Part shown: one piece after another, positions 22,460 to 30,190 of the stretch
Numbering within the stretch: the stretch's first letter is position 1
How the letters are laid out: each line of letters opens with the position of its first letter
Notes under the pieces: generated by a model
Told to the model about the DNA's origin: nothing
Databases searched by the model: none
The model's input: only the letters and a program-made list of their open reading frames with translations
Source: Bradyrhizobium guangzhouense
Lineage (GTDB): Bacteria; Pseudomonadota; Alphaproteobacteria; Rhizobiales; Xanthobacteraceae
Assembly: GCF_004114955.1 (NCBI RefSeq)
Contig: NZ_CP030053.1
Coordinates: forward strand, 4,650,001-4,714,000
DNA: 64,000 nt
Direction of reading: 5' to 3'
Program-made: the position numbers and the translations under genes

Positions 22460-25297
22460 GTGCCAGACAACAAACAAGACTCGGCCATCTCTTTTGGGCC
22501 ATTTCGACTGTTTCCAAAGTCTCGCCTCCTGGAAAAGGACGGCGCGCATCTTCACGTCGGCGGCCGCGCGCTCGACATCCTGATCTTCCTGGCCGAGCGG
22601 CCCGGCGAAGTCGTCGACAAGCGCGAGCTCGTCAAGCGTGTCTGGGCCGACGTGAATGTCGACGATGGCAGCCTCCGCTTCCACATCGCAGCCCTGCGCA
22701 AGGCACTCGGCGACACCGGCAAATCGGCCCGCTATGTCGTCAACGTCCCGGGACGCGGCTATTGCTTCGTTGCATCTCTCACCCAGCTCGCACCCGCACC
22801 TCCCGCGCCCCTGACCGACATCCCTCTGCCACGTTCCCTTCCCGCTCCGCTCGCGCGGGTGATCGGGCGCGACGACGTCATCGAGAAGATTGCGACCGGG
22901 CTGGCAACGCATCGCTTCGTGACGGTGGTCGGCCCCGGCGGCATCGGCAAGACTGCCGTGGCCGTGACCGTCGGCCATCGCCGGCTTGCACATTTCGACG
23001 GGCATGTGTTCTTTGTCGACTTCGGGCCGGTGAGGAAGCCGGAGCTCGCAGCAACCACCATCGCATCGACGCTCGGGCTGTCCATCAATGCGGAGGATCC
23101 GGTCCCGGCGCTGCTGACGCACCTCCAGACGAAACCGACGCTGCTGATCTTCGACAGCTGCGAGCACGTGCTGGAGACCCTTGCCCCGCTCGTCGAGCGC
23201 CTGGTTCGCGAAGTACCGCGATTGCATGTACTGGCGACCAGCCGGGAATCCTTTCGCAGCGAGGGAGAACGGATCTTCCGACTGTTTCCGCTCGATTGTC
23301 CGCCTCGGCGCGACGACCTCACCGTGCCCGAAATCCTCGCCTATCCGGCGGCCCAGCTCTTCATCGAACGAATTGCGCAGAGCTCCGGACCATTTCAGCT
23401 GAGCGCGGAAGAAGCACCGCTGGTGGCCGACATCTGCCGCCGCCTCGACGGTATAGCGCTCGCGATCGAGCTCGCCGCGGGACGCGTCAACGCCTATGGC
23501 ATCGCCGGCACGGCATCCCTGCTCGACAGCCGCTTTTCACTGCAATGGCGCGGGCGCCGCACGGCCATCCCGCGACATCAGACGCTCGGCGCCGCGCTCG
23601 ACTGGAGCTACGACCTTCTTCCCGCATCCGAGAGCGCGATCTTGCGGCGATTGTCCGTATTCGCCGGGCCGTTCACGCCGGAGGCCGCTGCCGCCGTCGC
23701 CTCGGGCGACGGACTCAGCGCCGCCGCGACCATGGAGGCGATCGACAATCTCGTCACGAAGTCGCTGATCGCACCGTCGGGCGCGCGAGCACTGCGCTAT
23801 CGCCTGCTGGATACAACACGCACCTACGCGTTTGGCAAGCTGAACGAGGCCGGCGAAGCGAAGCGGATCGCGCAGCGGCACGCCGAATATTTTCGCGATC
23901 TTTTCGAGCGCGCCGAGGCCGAAACATCCGCTCCACTGGCGGACTGGCTCGGTACCTATGGCGCGGAACTGGACAATCTGCGTGCCGCGATCGATTGGGC
24001 CTTTTCGGCCGATGGCGACACACAGCTCGGAATCGTGTTGACGGCGGTGGCCGTCACGCTCTGGATCCGCCTGTCATTATTTTCCGAGTGTCGCGAGCGC
24101 GCCAGGACGGCACTTGCGGCCCTCGCAGACCACGGCGACGAGCGCGTGCGCATGCAGCTCCTGGCAGCGCTTGGCTGGTCGCTGATGTATGGCGAAGGAC
24201 GGGCGCGCGAGGCCCGCCCGATCCTCGAAGCCACTCTCGAGCTGGCCGACAGGCTCGATGACAAGGATTTCCGCTTGCGGGCCCTCTGGGGCCTCTCCAT
24301 CGACCAATTCAACAACGGAGCGTTCGGCAAGGCACGCGCGCTGGCCGACCGTTTCGCCGAGGCCGCGGCGAATTCGGCTGACAAAACCGACCTCATGTTG
24401 GCGGACCGGCTCACGGCCGTCGTGCTGCATTATCTCGGCGACCAACGCGAGGCGCGCGTTCGAATCGACCGGGTGAATTCGTCGCTGCATGTGCTGGCTG
24501 AGAAGCCAAAGATCTTCCCGCTCGATCTGCGGATATCGACGCAGTATTTCCGCGCCCGCATCCTGTGGCTGCAAGGTCAGGCCGACCAGGCTCTTGCGCT
24601 TGCCGAGCAGAACATCCACGAAGGCCGCGCCAACGGCCACGCGCTGACCTTCTGCAGCGTGCTCGGACAAGCCGCCTGCCCGATCGCGTTCCTGGCCGGC
24701 GACTACGACGCCGCCGAGCGCTATGGCACCGAGTTGCTCGAGCATACCGATCGGCACGCGATCCGGCTCTGGGGCCTGTGGGCCCGTGCGTTCAACGCGC
24801 TGGTCGTCGCAAAGCGTACGGATGTCGAGACGGGTCTGCCGTTACTCCGCGACGAGCTCAATCGCGCCGGCGATGCACGCTTCCTGCCGCGATTTCTTCC
24901 ACTGCTCGGCGAACTCGCGGCGTGTTTCGGACAGGCGAGCCAGGTCCACCACGGCTTGGACGCGATCGAGAACGCGCTGGCGCGCTGCAACGACAGGCAG
25001 GAACGCTGGTATCTGCCCGAGCTGCTTCGCATCAAGGGCGAGCTGATGCTGAGGGAGTCGCCGCAATCGGAAGCCGCTGATGCCTGCTTTCACGAGGCGA
25101 TGGAGCTGGCGGCACAGCAAGGCGCGCACTTCTGGCAGCTGCGCTGCGCGATCAGCATTGCGCAGCTCGGGATCGGACGAGACCAGCGCACCGAAGCGCG
25201 CGCGGTTGTGGAGAAGGCATGCGGCGCCATGACTGAAGGATCCGGGATCGCCGATATGCGGATCGCGCGCGACCTGATCGCGCAATTGCGGGCATGA
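22460..25297 (+). CDS. Large regulator 1: OmpR-type winged helix + NTPase + helical repeats
   Basis: 945 residues from a GTG at 22460. Residues about 8-105 form an OmpR/PhoB-type DNA-binding domain (FGPFRLFPKSRLLEKDG, then RELVKRVWADVNVDDGSLRFHIAALRKALGD and GRGYCF). A P-loop NTPase follows (GPGGIGKT at 158-165, Walker B LLIFDSCEHVLE, then LATSRESFRSEGERIFRLFPL), like AfsR/LuxR-LAL-type STAND ATPases. The remaining 500 residues are TPR-like helices. Such proteins typically switch on ATP binding and a ligand or partner sensed by the repeats. The paralogue at 30191 has exactly the same length. The sequence WRVPD around the GTG is shared by both, so the real start could be further upstream. Confidence 0.88.
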   Translation: MPDNKQDSAISFGPFRLFPKSRLLEKDGAHLHVGGRALDILIFLAERPGEVVDKRELVKRVWADVNVDDGSLRFHIAALRKALGDTGKSARYVVNVPGRGYCFVASLTQLAPAPPAPLTDIPLPRSLPAPLARVIGRDDVIEKIATGLATHRFVTVVGPGGIGKTAVAVTVGHRRLAHFDGHVFFVDFGPVRKPELAATTIASTLGLSINAEDPVPALLTHLQTKPTLLIFDSCEHVLETLAPLVERLVREVPRLHVLATSRESFRSEGERIFRLFPLDCPPRRDDLTVPEILAYPAAQLFIERIAQSSGPFQLSAEEAPLVADICRRLDGIALAIELAAGRVNAYGIAGTASLLDSRFSLQWRGRRTAIPRHQTLGAALDWSYDLLPASESAILRRLSVFAGPFTPEAAAAVASGDGLSAAATMEAIDNLVTKSLIAPSGARALRYRLLDTTRTYAFGKLNEAGEAKRIAQRHAEYFRDLFERAEAETSAPLADWLGTYGAELDNLRAAIDWAFSADGDTQLGIVLTAVAVTLWIRLSLFSECRERARTALAALADHGDERVRMQLLAALGWSLMYGEGRAREARPILEATLELADRLDDKDFRLRALWGLSIDQFNNGAFGKARALADRFAEAAANSADKTDLMLADRLTAVVLHYLGDQREARVRIDRVNSSLHVLAEKPKIFPLDLRISTQYFRARILWLQGQADQALALAEQNIHEGRANGHALTFCSVLGQAACPIAFLAGDYDAAERYGTELLEHTDRHAIRLWGLWARAFNALVVAKRTDVETGLPLLRDELNRAGDARFLPRFLPLLGELAACFGQASQVHHGLDAIENALARCNDRQERWYLPELLRIKGELMLRESPQSEAADACFHEAMELAAQQGAHFWQLRCAISIAQLGIGRDQRTEARAVVEKACGAMTEGSGIADMRIARDLIAQLRA

Positions 25298-25311
25298 CGC
25301 TTATCGCAACG

Positions 25312-25605
25312 TCAGCCCAATCCTTCGACGATCCGGACATCCCGCTCGCAGGCCTTGCCGAGCGTCTTCAGCGCCTCCTGATAGGCAGGGCTGTCGTGCG
25401 CCGCCACAGCGAGTTCGAGGCTGTCGAACTCGGTCACCGTGGTGCGCTGGGCAATGCCCTGCTCATAGACCTTCGTGGCAACGCCGCGCGCGAGGAAGCG
25501 GCCACCATGCGCGCTGATCGCGGGCCCGGCGAGCTTCACATAGGCCGCCAGCGCCTCTGGATCGGAAATCGAGCGATAGAGGGTGATCCAATAGCCCTTG
25601 GCCAT
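25312..25605 (-). CDS. DUF1330-family protein
   Basis: 97 residues from the ATG at 25605. It has the DUF1330 dimeric alpha/beta-barrel pattern: KGYWITLYRSISDPEALAAYVKLAGPAISAHGGRFLARG, then EFDSLELAVAAHDSPAYQEAL. The biochemical role of the family is not established. It begins two bases after the msrA stop, so the two are co-transcribed. It converges on regulator 1 with only 14 bases between the stops. Confidence 0.85.
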   Translation of the reverse strand: MAKGYWITLYRSISDPEALAAYVKLAGPAISAHGGRFLARGVATKVYEQGIAQRTTVTEFDSLELAVAAHDSPAYQEALKTLGKACERDVRIVEGLG

Positions 25606-25607
25606 CG

Positions 25608-26123
25608 CTAGCCTCCGGCAACGGCCGCGCGTCGCGGCAGTTTCCAGTTCGGCCTGATAAAGTGACACGTGTAGCCGTCAGGATAACGTTCGAGATAGTC
25701 CTGATGCTCGGGCTCGGCCTCCCAGAATTCGCCGGCTGGAGCGACCTCCGTCACCACTCTGCCGGGCCACAGGCCTGACGCCTGGACATCTGCAATGGTG
25801 TCTTCCGCGGTACGCTTCTGCTCATCTGACGTGTAGAAAATCGCCGAGCGGTAGCTCGTCCCCAAATCATTGCCCTGGCGATTGAGCGTCGTCGGATCGT
25901 GAATCTGGAAGAAGAACTCCAGCATGGTCCGGAAGCTGGTCTTTGCGGGGTCAAAGATGATCTCGATCGCTTCGGCGTGACCTTCATGGTTGCGATAGGT
26001 GGCGTTCTTCACCCGTCCGCCGGTGTAGCCGACGCGCGTGGAGATTACACCTGGCTGCTTGCGAATGAGATCCTGCATGCCCCAGAAGCAGCCCCCAGCC
26101 AAAACCGCGCGTTCTGTCGTCAT
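25608..26123 (-). CDS. msrA: Peptide-methionine (S)-S-oxide reductase MsrA
   Basis: 171 residues, full length. The catalytic motif GCFWG has its nucleophilic Cys at C12. [20 protein letters not shown] and [24 protein letters not shown] are characteristic of the family. It repairs the S-epimer of methionine sulfoxide in proteins after oxidative damage. There is no signal peptide, so it is cytoplasmic. It is followed by the DUF1330 gene and preceded by a hairpin-forming sequence. Confidence 0.96.
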   Translation of the reverse strand: MTTERAVLAGGCFWGMQDLIRKQPGVISTRVGYTGGRVKNATYRNHEGHAEAIEIIFDPAKTSFRTMLEFFFQIHDPTTLNRQGNDLGTSYRSAIFYTSDEQKRTAEDTIADVQASGLWPGRVVTEVAPAGEFWEAEPEHQDYLERYPDGYTCHFIRPNWKLPRRAAVAGG

Positions 26124-26151
26124 TTGTCAGCTCCTGTCATGCCAGGGATGT

Positions 26152-26189
26152 CCATCCGGTTCCTGCCTTTTTGGTGAAGGACCGGATGG
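26152..26189. repeat. Hairpin-forming inverted repeat between osmC and msrA
   Basis: CCATCCGGT (26152-26160) and ACCGGATGG (26181-26189) are exact reverse complements around a 20-base loop. The stem can extend by three more pairs after a bulge. It lies after the osmC stop and about 30 bases upstream of the msrA start on the minus strand. No run of U follows on that strand, so it is not a classical terminator. It may limit read-through or protect an RNA end. Confidence 0.5.
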
Positions 26190-26212
26190 TCAATCTATTC
26201 GAAGCGGCCCGG

Positions 26213-26635
26213 CTAGACCAGCTTGGCGTCGAGGCTGATTTCGGCGTTGAGAACCTTGGAGACCGGGCAGTTCTTCTCGGCCTCGCCGGCAATGCGAGCG
26301 AAGCCGGCATCGTCGAGATTGGGCACCTTGGCGCGCAGCGTCAGAGCGGACTTGCTGATCTTGAATCCCTTGCCTTCCGGCTCGAGCGAGACCGCGGCCT
26401 CGGTCGACAGCTCGGTCGGCGTGAACCCGGCAAGCTGGAGGCCGAACGCCAAGGCCATGGTGAAGCAGCCGGCATGAGCGGCTGCGATCAATTCCTCGGG
26501 ATTGGTGCCCTTCTCGTTCTCGAAACGGGTCTTGAACGAATAAGGCGTCGCGGCCAGCACGCCGGACTCGCTCGACAGATGGCCGGTGCCGTCGCGGCCA
26601 GTGCCCTGCCAAACTGCTTTTGCCTTGCGGATCAT
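26213..26635 (-). CDS. OsmC-family peroxiredoxin (OsmC subfamily)
   Basis: 140 residues. Both redox Cys of the family are present: C57 in AHAGCFTMAL and C123 in KNCPVSKVL. The beginning MIRKAKAVWQGTGRDGTGHLSSESG is typical of the OsmC rather than the Ohr subgroup. It reduces organic hydroperoxides or related electrophiles using thiols. It lies between msrA and an epoxide hydrolase, in a group of genes for oxidative and electrophile damage. Confidence 0.93.
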   Translation of the reverse strand: MIRKAKAVWQGTGRDGTGHLSSESGVLAATPYSFKTRFENEKGTNPEELIAAAHAGCFTMALAFGLQLAGFTPTELSTEAAVSLEPEGKGFKISKSALTLRAKVPNLDDAGFARIAGEAEKNCPVSKVLNAEISLDAKLV

Positions 26636-26778
26636 CTTGTTTCTCCTTGCTGGTTGCGGATTGACCAGCGGCGCTCCGCAACGGTGGAAGGCGGCCCCGC
26701 TGGGATTTGTTGGGACGCTTCGGGATTTGCACCATCGAAGTGTCTTTTGAAGGGCGGGACGCGCCTGTCAGGGCTACC

Positions 26779-28092
26779 TCAAATCGACTGGCGGAGCGAG
26801 CGGAAGGCGGTGCGCACTTCCGCGCAGAACAGCACGGGCTGTTCCCACGCCGCGAAATGGCCCCCCTTGTCGAGGCGGTTGTAATGGATCAGCTTGGGAT
26901 AGGCCTTCTCGGCCCAGCTGCGCGGCGCGGCATAGATCTCGTCCGGAAACACGCTGACGCCGACCGGGATATTCACATGCTTGGGCGCGAAGAACGCCAG
27001 CTTGTTTTCCCAGTACAGACGCGCCGAAGACACCGCAGTGTTGGTGAACCAGTAGAGCGTGATGTTATCGATGACATCGTCGCGCGACAGTCCTTCGGTC
27101 TTGCCGTCGAAGGCTCGCGCAATCATTGCGGTACTGCGGGCGTCGTGGTCGAGCATCCAGGACGCCAGACCTGCCGGCGAATCGACGAGGCCATAGAGCG
27201 TCTGCGGCCGGTTCGACATCTCGATCGCATAGCCGAGGCCATGCTTGTAGAAATCGTCGAGCTGATCATAGGCGAGATTCTCGTCGGCCGTGAGGCCCGA
27301 CGGCTTCGCCCCACCGGGCTGGAGTGCCTTGGCGATGTCGTCTGGAACGGTCGCGGGCATATTGGTGTGAATGCCGAGCAATTCCGGAGGTGCCAGCAGC
27401 GCCATTTGCTCTGTGATCGCGTTGCCCCAGTCGCCGCCCTGCGCGACGTATCTGGTGTAACCGAGCCGCTTCATAAGCACGACCCAGGCCCGCGCAACAC
27501 GCTGTGGATCCCAGCCAAGCGCCGCAGGCTTACCGGAGAAGCCGTATCCGGGGAGCGAAGGGATCACCAGGTGAAACGCATCGGCTGCTGCTGCGCCATG
27601 CGCGGTGGGATCGCTCAGCGGACCGACGATCTTCATCTGCTCGATGATCGAGCCCGGCCAGCCATGCGTGACGATCATCGGCAACGCGTTGTCATGCTTG
27701 GAACGCACGTGGATGAAATGAATGTCGACGCCGTCGATCTCCGTGACGAATTGCGGCAGTGCGTTCAGGCGCGCCTCAATCTTGCGCCAGTCGTAGTCGG
27801 TCTGCCAGTAACGAACGAGCTGCTGGATGGTCGAGAGCTGCACGCCTTGCGACTGATCGGCCACAAATTCGCGATCCGGCCACCGCGTCGCGGCTAGACG
27901 GCGGCGCAGATCGAGCAGATCTTCCTCAGGCACGCTGACGTGGAACGGGCGGATTGCATCGCTTGCAGCAGCCTTTCCGGAATTTGCCGGAAACAGGCTC
28001 GCCGTGCCTGCGGCAACAGCTATCATCGCGGCTTGGCCCAACAATTGGCGGCGGTCCGGGTTTATGATGTCGGCTCGTGTCTGCGTTGTCAT
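26779..28092 (-). CDS. Epoxide hydrolase (EHN-type alpha/beta hydrolase) with Tat-like leader
   Basis: 437 residues from the ATG at 28092; the frame extends to 28182 but a GGGAGA site and a leader fit the shorter start. Residues about 14-45 (DRRQLLGQAAMIAVAAGTASLFPANSGKAAA) look like an export signal. The EHN domain follows (RPFHVSVPEEDLLDLRRRLAATRWPD), then the hydrolase core with HGWPGS (oxyanion), GGDWG holding the nucleophilic Asp, and the C-terminal GGHFAAWEQP carrying the His. It opens epoxides to diols. A four-box phased repeat lies about 100 bases upstream. Confidence 0.9.
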   Translation of the reverse strand: MTTQTRADIINPDRRQLLGQAAMIAVAAGTASLFPANSGKAAASDAIRPFHVSVPEEDLLDLRRRLAATRWPDREFVADQSQGVQLSTIQQLVRYWQTDYDWRKIEARLNALPQFVTEIDGVDIHFIHVRSKHDNALPMIVTHGWPGSIIEQMKIVGPLSDPTAHGAAAADAFHLVIPSLPGYGFSGKPAALGWDPQRVARAWVVLMKRLGYTRYVAQGGDWGNAITEQMALLAPPELLGIHTNMPATVPDDIAKALQPGGAKPSGLTADENLAYDQLDDFYKHGLGYAIEMSNRPQTLYGLVDSPAGLASWMLDHDARSTAMIARAFDGKTEGLSRDDVIDNITLYWFTNTAVSSARLYWENKLAFFAPKHVNIPVGVSVFPDEIYAAPRSWAEKAYPKLIHYNRLDKGGHFAAWEQPVLFCAEVRTAFRSLRQSI

Positions 28093-28192
28093 CTCGCATC
28101 TCCCTGGCTGCGGTCTCATGACGTTCACCGAAATTCGAAATCGACAGATCGGTTCGTCCTTGATGTAGATTGGCTCAGGCATCGGCCATTGG

Positions 28193-28230
28193 CTCGTTAT
28201 GGATTGTTAGAGCGCGTTAGCGGTTGCGAG
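28193..28230 (-). promoter_or_regulatory. Phased direct-repeat operator, site A (epoxide hydrolase promoter)
   Basis: On the plus strand four pentamers start exactly 10 bp apart: GTTAT at 28196, GTTAG at 28206, GTTAG at 28216 and GCGAG at 28226, preceded by GCTC. Read toward the minus-strand gene they are CTCGC, CTAAC, CTAAC, ATAAC. The end of the site is about 100 bases upstream of the epoxide hydrolase start. Tandem sites with one-turn spacing are what OmpR-type winged-helix proteins bind. Confidence 0.65.
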
Positions 28231-28358
28231 TTGTCGTGCCGCAGGATCGAAGGGGGACGACGGATGATCACCGCAAGATGCGTCGGTGCAGACGCATGAC
28301 GGCGCGCGACCGGCTATCGCGCGCCGTCAATCGCGATCCAACCAGCTACGGCCGTGCA

Positions 28359-29048
28359 TCAGGTCGGCAGTGGCTGGCCGGCCTGCTCGCGGACGATGTA
28401 ATCGGCGTACCAGTCCGGCCAGTTCTCGTCGTGTCCGCCGGTCCGCTTCTCGTGCTCGCCATGCGCCGCTGCCGCGCGCCGCAGAGCGCCTGCAAGTTCG
28501 CCGGATGAGGTGAACGTGGCGTCCGTCGCCTCGATGCGGCCAGGCAGCCGCGTGGTGATTTCCTGAAACAGCCAGCCGTTGCCGTCCGGATCTCTGAAGG
28601 AGGCAAACGAGCTGTAGCTGCCGCGTTTGGGATCAGCACCGTTGAGCCTGATACTGCCGAACAGATACGGCTCGTCCGCGCCGGCGTGGACGTCGCCGCC
28701 GCCGTGGAAGGGTTCGCTGATCTCGACGCCGCGCGCGAGCAGATCCTGCCGTGCGGCGTCAAGGTCCGAGACGATCAGATACAGGCCTTGCGCCGAACCG
28801 GGCACCGCCGATGTGACGTTCTTGCCGAAGATCACCGAGCAGGCCGAGCCCGGCGGCGTGAACTGAATGACGCGCCAGCCGTCGGCAGAGGCGAAATCGG
28901 CATCCAGGCGCCAACCGAGACTCGCATAAAATGCCTTGGCCCGATCCACATCCGATACGGGAATCACGACAACCTCGAGCTTGAGGTCGACGGCACGCGA
29001 TTTCGCCGGCTTGGCGCCGGCTGGGTGATTCATCTCGGCGGCGGTCAT
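28359..29048 (-). CDS. VOC/glyoxalase-fold protein
   Basis: 229 residues. The core (about 22-165) has the glyoxalase/bleomycin-resistance pattern: LEVVVIPVSDVDRAKAFYASLGWRLDAD, GLYLIVSDLDAARQDLLARGVE and SFRDPDGNGWLFQEI. A C-terminal extension of about 55 residues, with WPDWYADYIV, is present. Family members act on or sequester small electrophiles, or serve as dioxygenases; the substrate cannot be told from the sequence. A phased-repeat site (B) lies about 80 bases upstream, linking it to the epoxide hydrolase and kinase genes. Confidence 0.85.
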   Translation of the reverse strand: MTAAEMNHPAGAKPAKSRAVDLKLEVVVIPVSDVDRAKAFYASLGWRLDADFASADGWRVIQFTPPGSACSVIFGKNVTSAVPGSAQGLYLIVSDLDAARQDLLARGVEISEPFHGGGDVHAGADEPYLFGSIRLNGADPKRGSYSSFASFRDPDGNGWLFQEITTRLPGRIEATDATFTSSGELAGALRRAAAAHGEHEKRTGGHDENWPDWYADYIVREQAGQPLPT

Positions 29049-29130
29049 GTCGAACTCCCTGGTTTGAGATACGGGCTCGGCACCGAGACCGTTTGTGACA
29101 CCACGAGTTTCGCGCAGACGATGGAATAAT

Positions 29131-29169
29131 GCTCGCTATCGGTTGTTATGCTTCGTTAGCGAATGTGAG
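29131..29169 (-). promoter_or_regulatory. Phased direct-repeat operator, site B (VOC-protein promoter)
   Basis: Plus-strand pentamers GCTAT at 29135, GTTAT at 29145, GTTAG at 29155 and GTGAG at 29165 are spaced exactly 10 bp and preceded by GCTC, as in site A. Read toward the minus-strand gene they are CTCAC, CTAAC, ATAAC, ATAGC. The site is about 82 bases upstream of the VOC start and lies just after the stop of the histidine kinase gene. Confidence 0.65.
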
Positions 29170-29179
29170 CGCCACTTCC

Positions 29180-29854
29180 TTACGCTGCAGGGAGCGGCAT
29201 CGCGATGGTGACACGTGTGCCGCCCCGCCCGGCTTCGCCATGCATCCGGGCACAGATGCTGCGCGCGAGGCCTTCCAGGATCCGGCTGCCGGCCCCTTGA
29301 AGCGGTGCGGTCGCGCCGACGCCATTGTCAGCCACCGCGCAGAGCCAGCTGCCATCGCGATTCACAACCTCGATGCGGATCAGCGCGCCGTTTTTGCTCG
29401 GAAAGGCATGCTTTGCCGCATTCGTGACCAGCTCCGTCAGCATCAGCGCGAGCCGGTGACACTGCCAAGCCGGCAGCGTACCGTTTTCGATCGAAGCCTC
29501 GCAGCGGATGCCGGCCGGCTCCAGCACCGCTTCGGAAAGCGCGCCACACAATTTTTCGAAGAAGGCCTCAACGGGGATATCCGAGAGATCGTCATTGTCG
29601 GACAAGAGTTGATAGAGCCTGCCGAAGGCGACGATCCGCCGCTCCAACCGGTCCACCGCACCGGACATGTCTCGGCCTCCGGCCCGCGTGAAGTCGCGAC
29701 GGACTGACGCACCCAGCAGCGTCAGCGTATTCTTCATCCGATGGTGCGATTCGCGCAGCACCAGTTCCCAGTCACGCGAGACGTCATCCGGATTGCTGAC
29801 GACATGCGATCGAACACCCTTGTCGTTCGGCCGAGCGCTGATATCGGGCATCAT
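29180..29854 (-). CDS. Soluble HWE/HisKA_2-type histidine kinase without sensor domain
   Basis: 224 residues. The dimerisation/phosphorylation region LRESHHRMKNTLTLLG has the phospho-acceptor His (probably H38) in the HWE/HisKA_2 pattern. The ATPase domain has the N box LTELVTNAAKHAF and G box VADNGVGA. There is no PAS, GAF, receiver or membrane segment, so the input must come from a partner protein. No response regulator gene is adjacent. Kinases of this type in alphaproteobacteria often feed the general stress response (PhyR). The gene lies between two phased-repeat sites. Confidence 0.88.
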   Translation of the reverse strand: MMPDISARPNDKGVRSHVVSNPDDVSRDWELVLRESHHRMKNTLTLLGASVRRDFTRAGGRDMSGAVDRLERRIVAFGRLYQLLSDNDDLSDIPVEAFFEKLCGALSEAVLEPAGIRCEASIENGTLPAWQCHRLALMLTELVTNAAKHAFPSKNGALIRIEVVNRDGSWLCAVADNGVGATAPLQGAGSRILEGLARSICARMHGEAGRGGTRVTIAMPLPAA

Positions 29855-30190
29855 AGCCTCCCCATTGGAAATAGGCCTAACTCGAAGCCTATACTGATGC
29901 AGACCCGCCGCTCACGCTCGTTAGACGTTGCAAGATTGTGTTATGATTGCAGGGCACGTCACAATTCCAAGCCATGCCAAAAGCATCGCCCTGAAGCGGC
30001 CTGCTGAATTTTCCCGCTTCCCGGATAAGCCGTTCGCGTTTAAACAAAATTCGCAGCATTTGATCCCAACGCTTTCGACCCGGTCCCATGCCCGTTGCTC
30101 GATTTCGCCGCTTTCGGCCGGTTTACTCGCTGTAACGTTCTGCTAGATCAAACAGACAGCAGCTCTTTCCTTTCGCTGGAACCGTGGCGC
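29855..30190. other. Divergent intergenic region between the histidine kinase and regulator 2
   Basis: This 336-bp gap has no supportable gene. It holds phased-repeat site F near the kinase and an AT-richer stretch around 30035-30060 with the palindrome GTTTAAAC. An in-frame ATG at 30095 could extend regulator 2 by 32 residues, but the paralogue lacks a matching extension. Confidence 0.6.
29916..29944 (-). promoter_or_regulatory. Phased direct-repeat operator, site F (histidine kinase promoter)
   Basis: Plus-strand boxes GTTAG at 29920, GCAAG at 29930 and GTTAT at 29940 are spaced 10 bp and preceded by GCTC. Read toward the minus-strand kinase gene, CTTGC is followed 10 bp later by CTAAC, exactly as in site C. 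Compared with sites A and B the two central boxes are missing, so this is a shorter site. It ends about 62 bases upstream of the kinase start. Confidence 0.5.
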
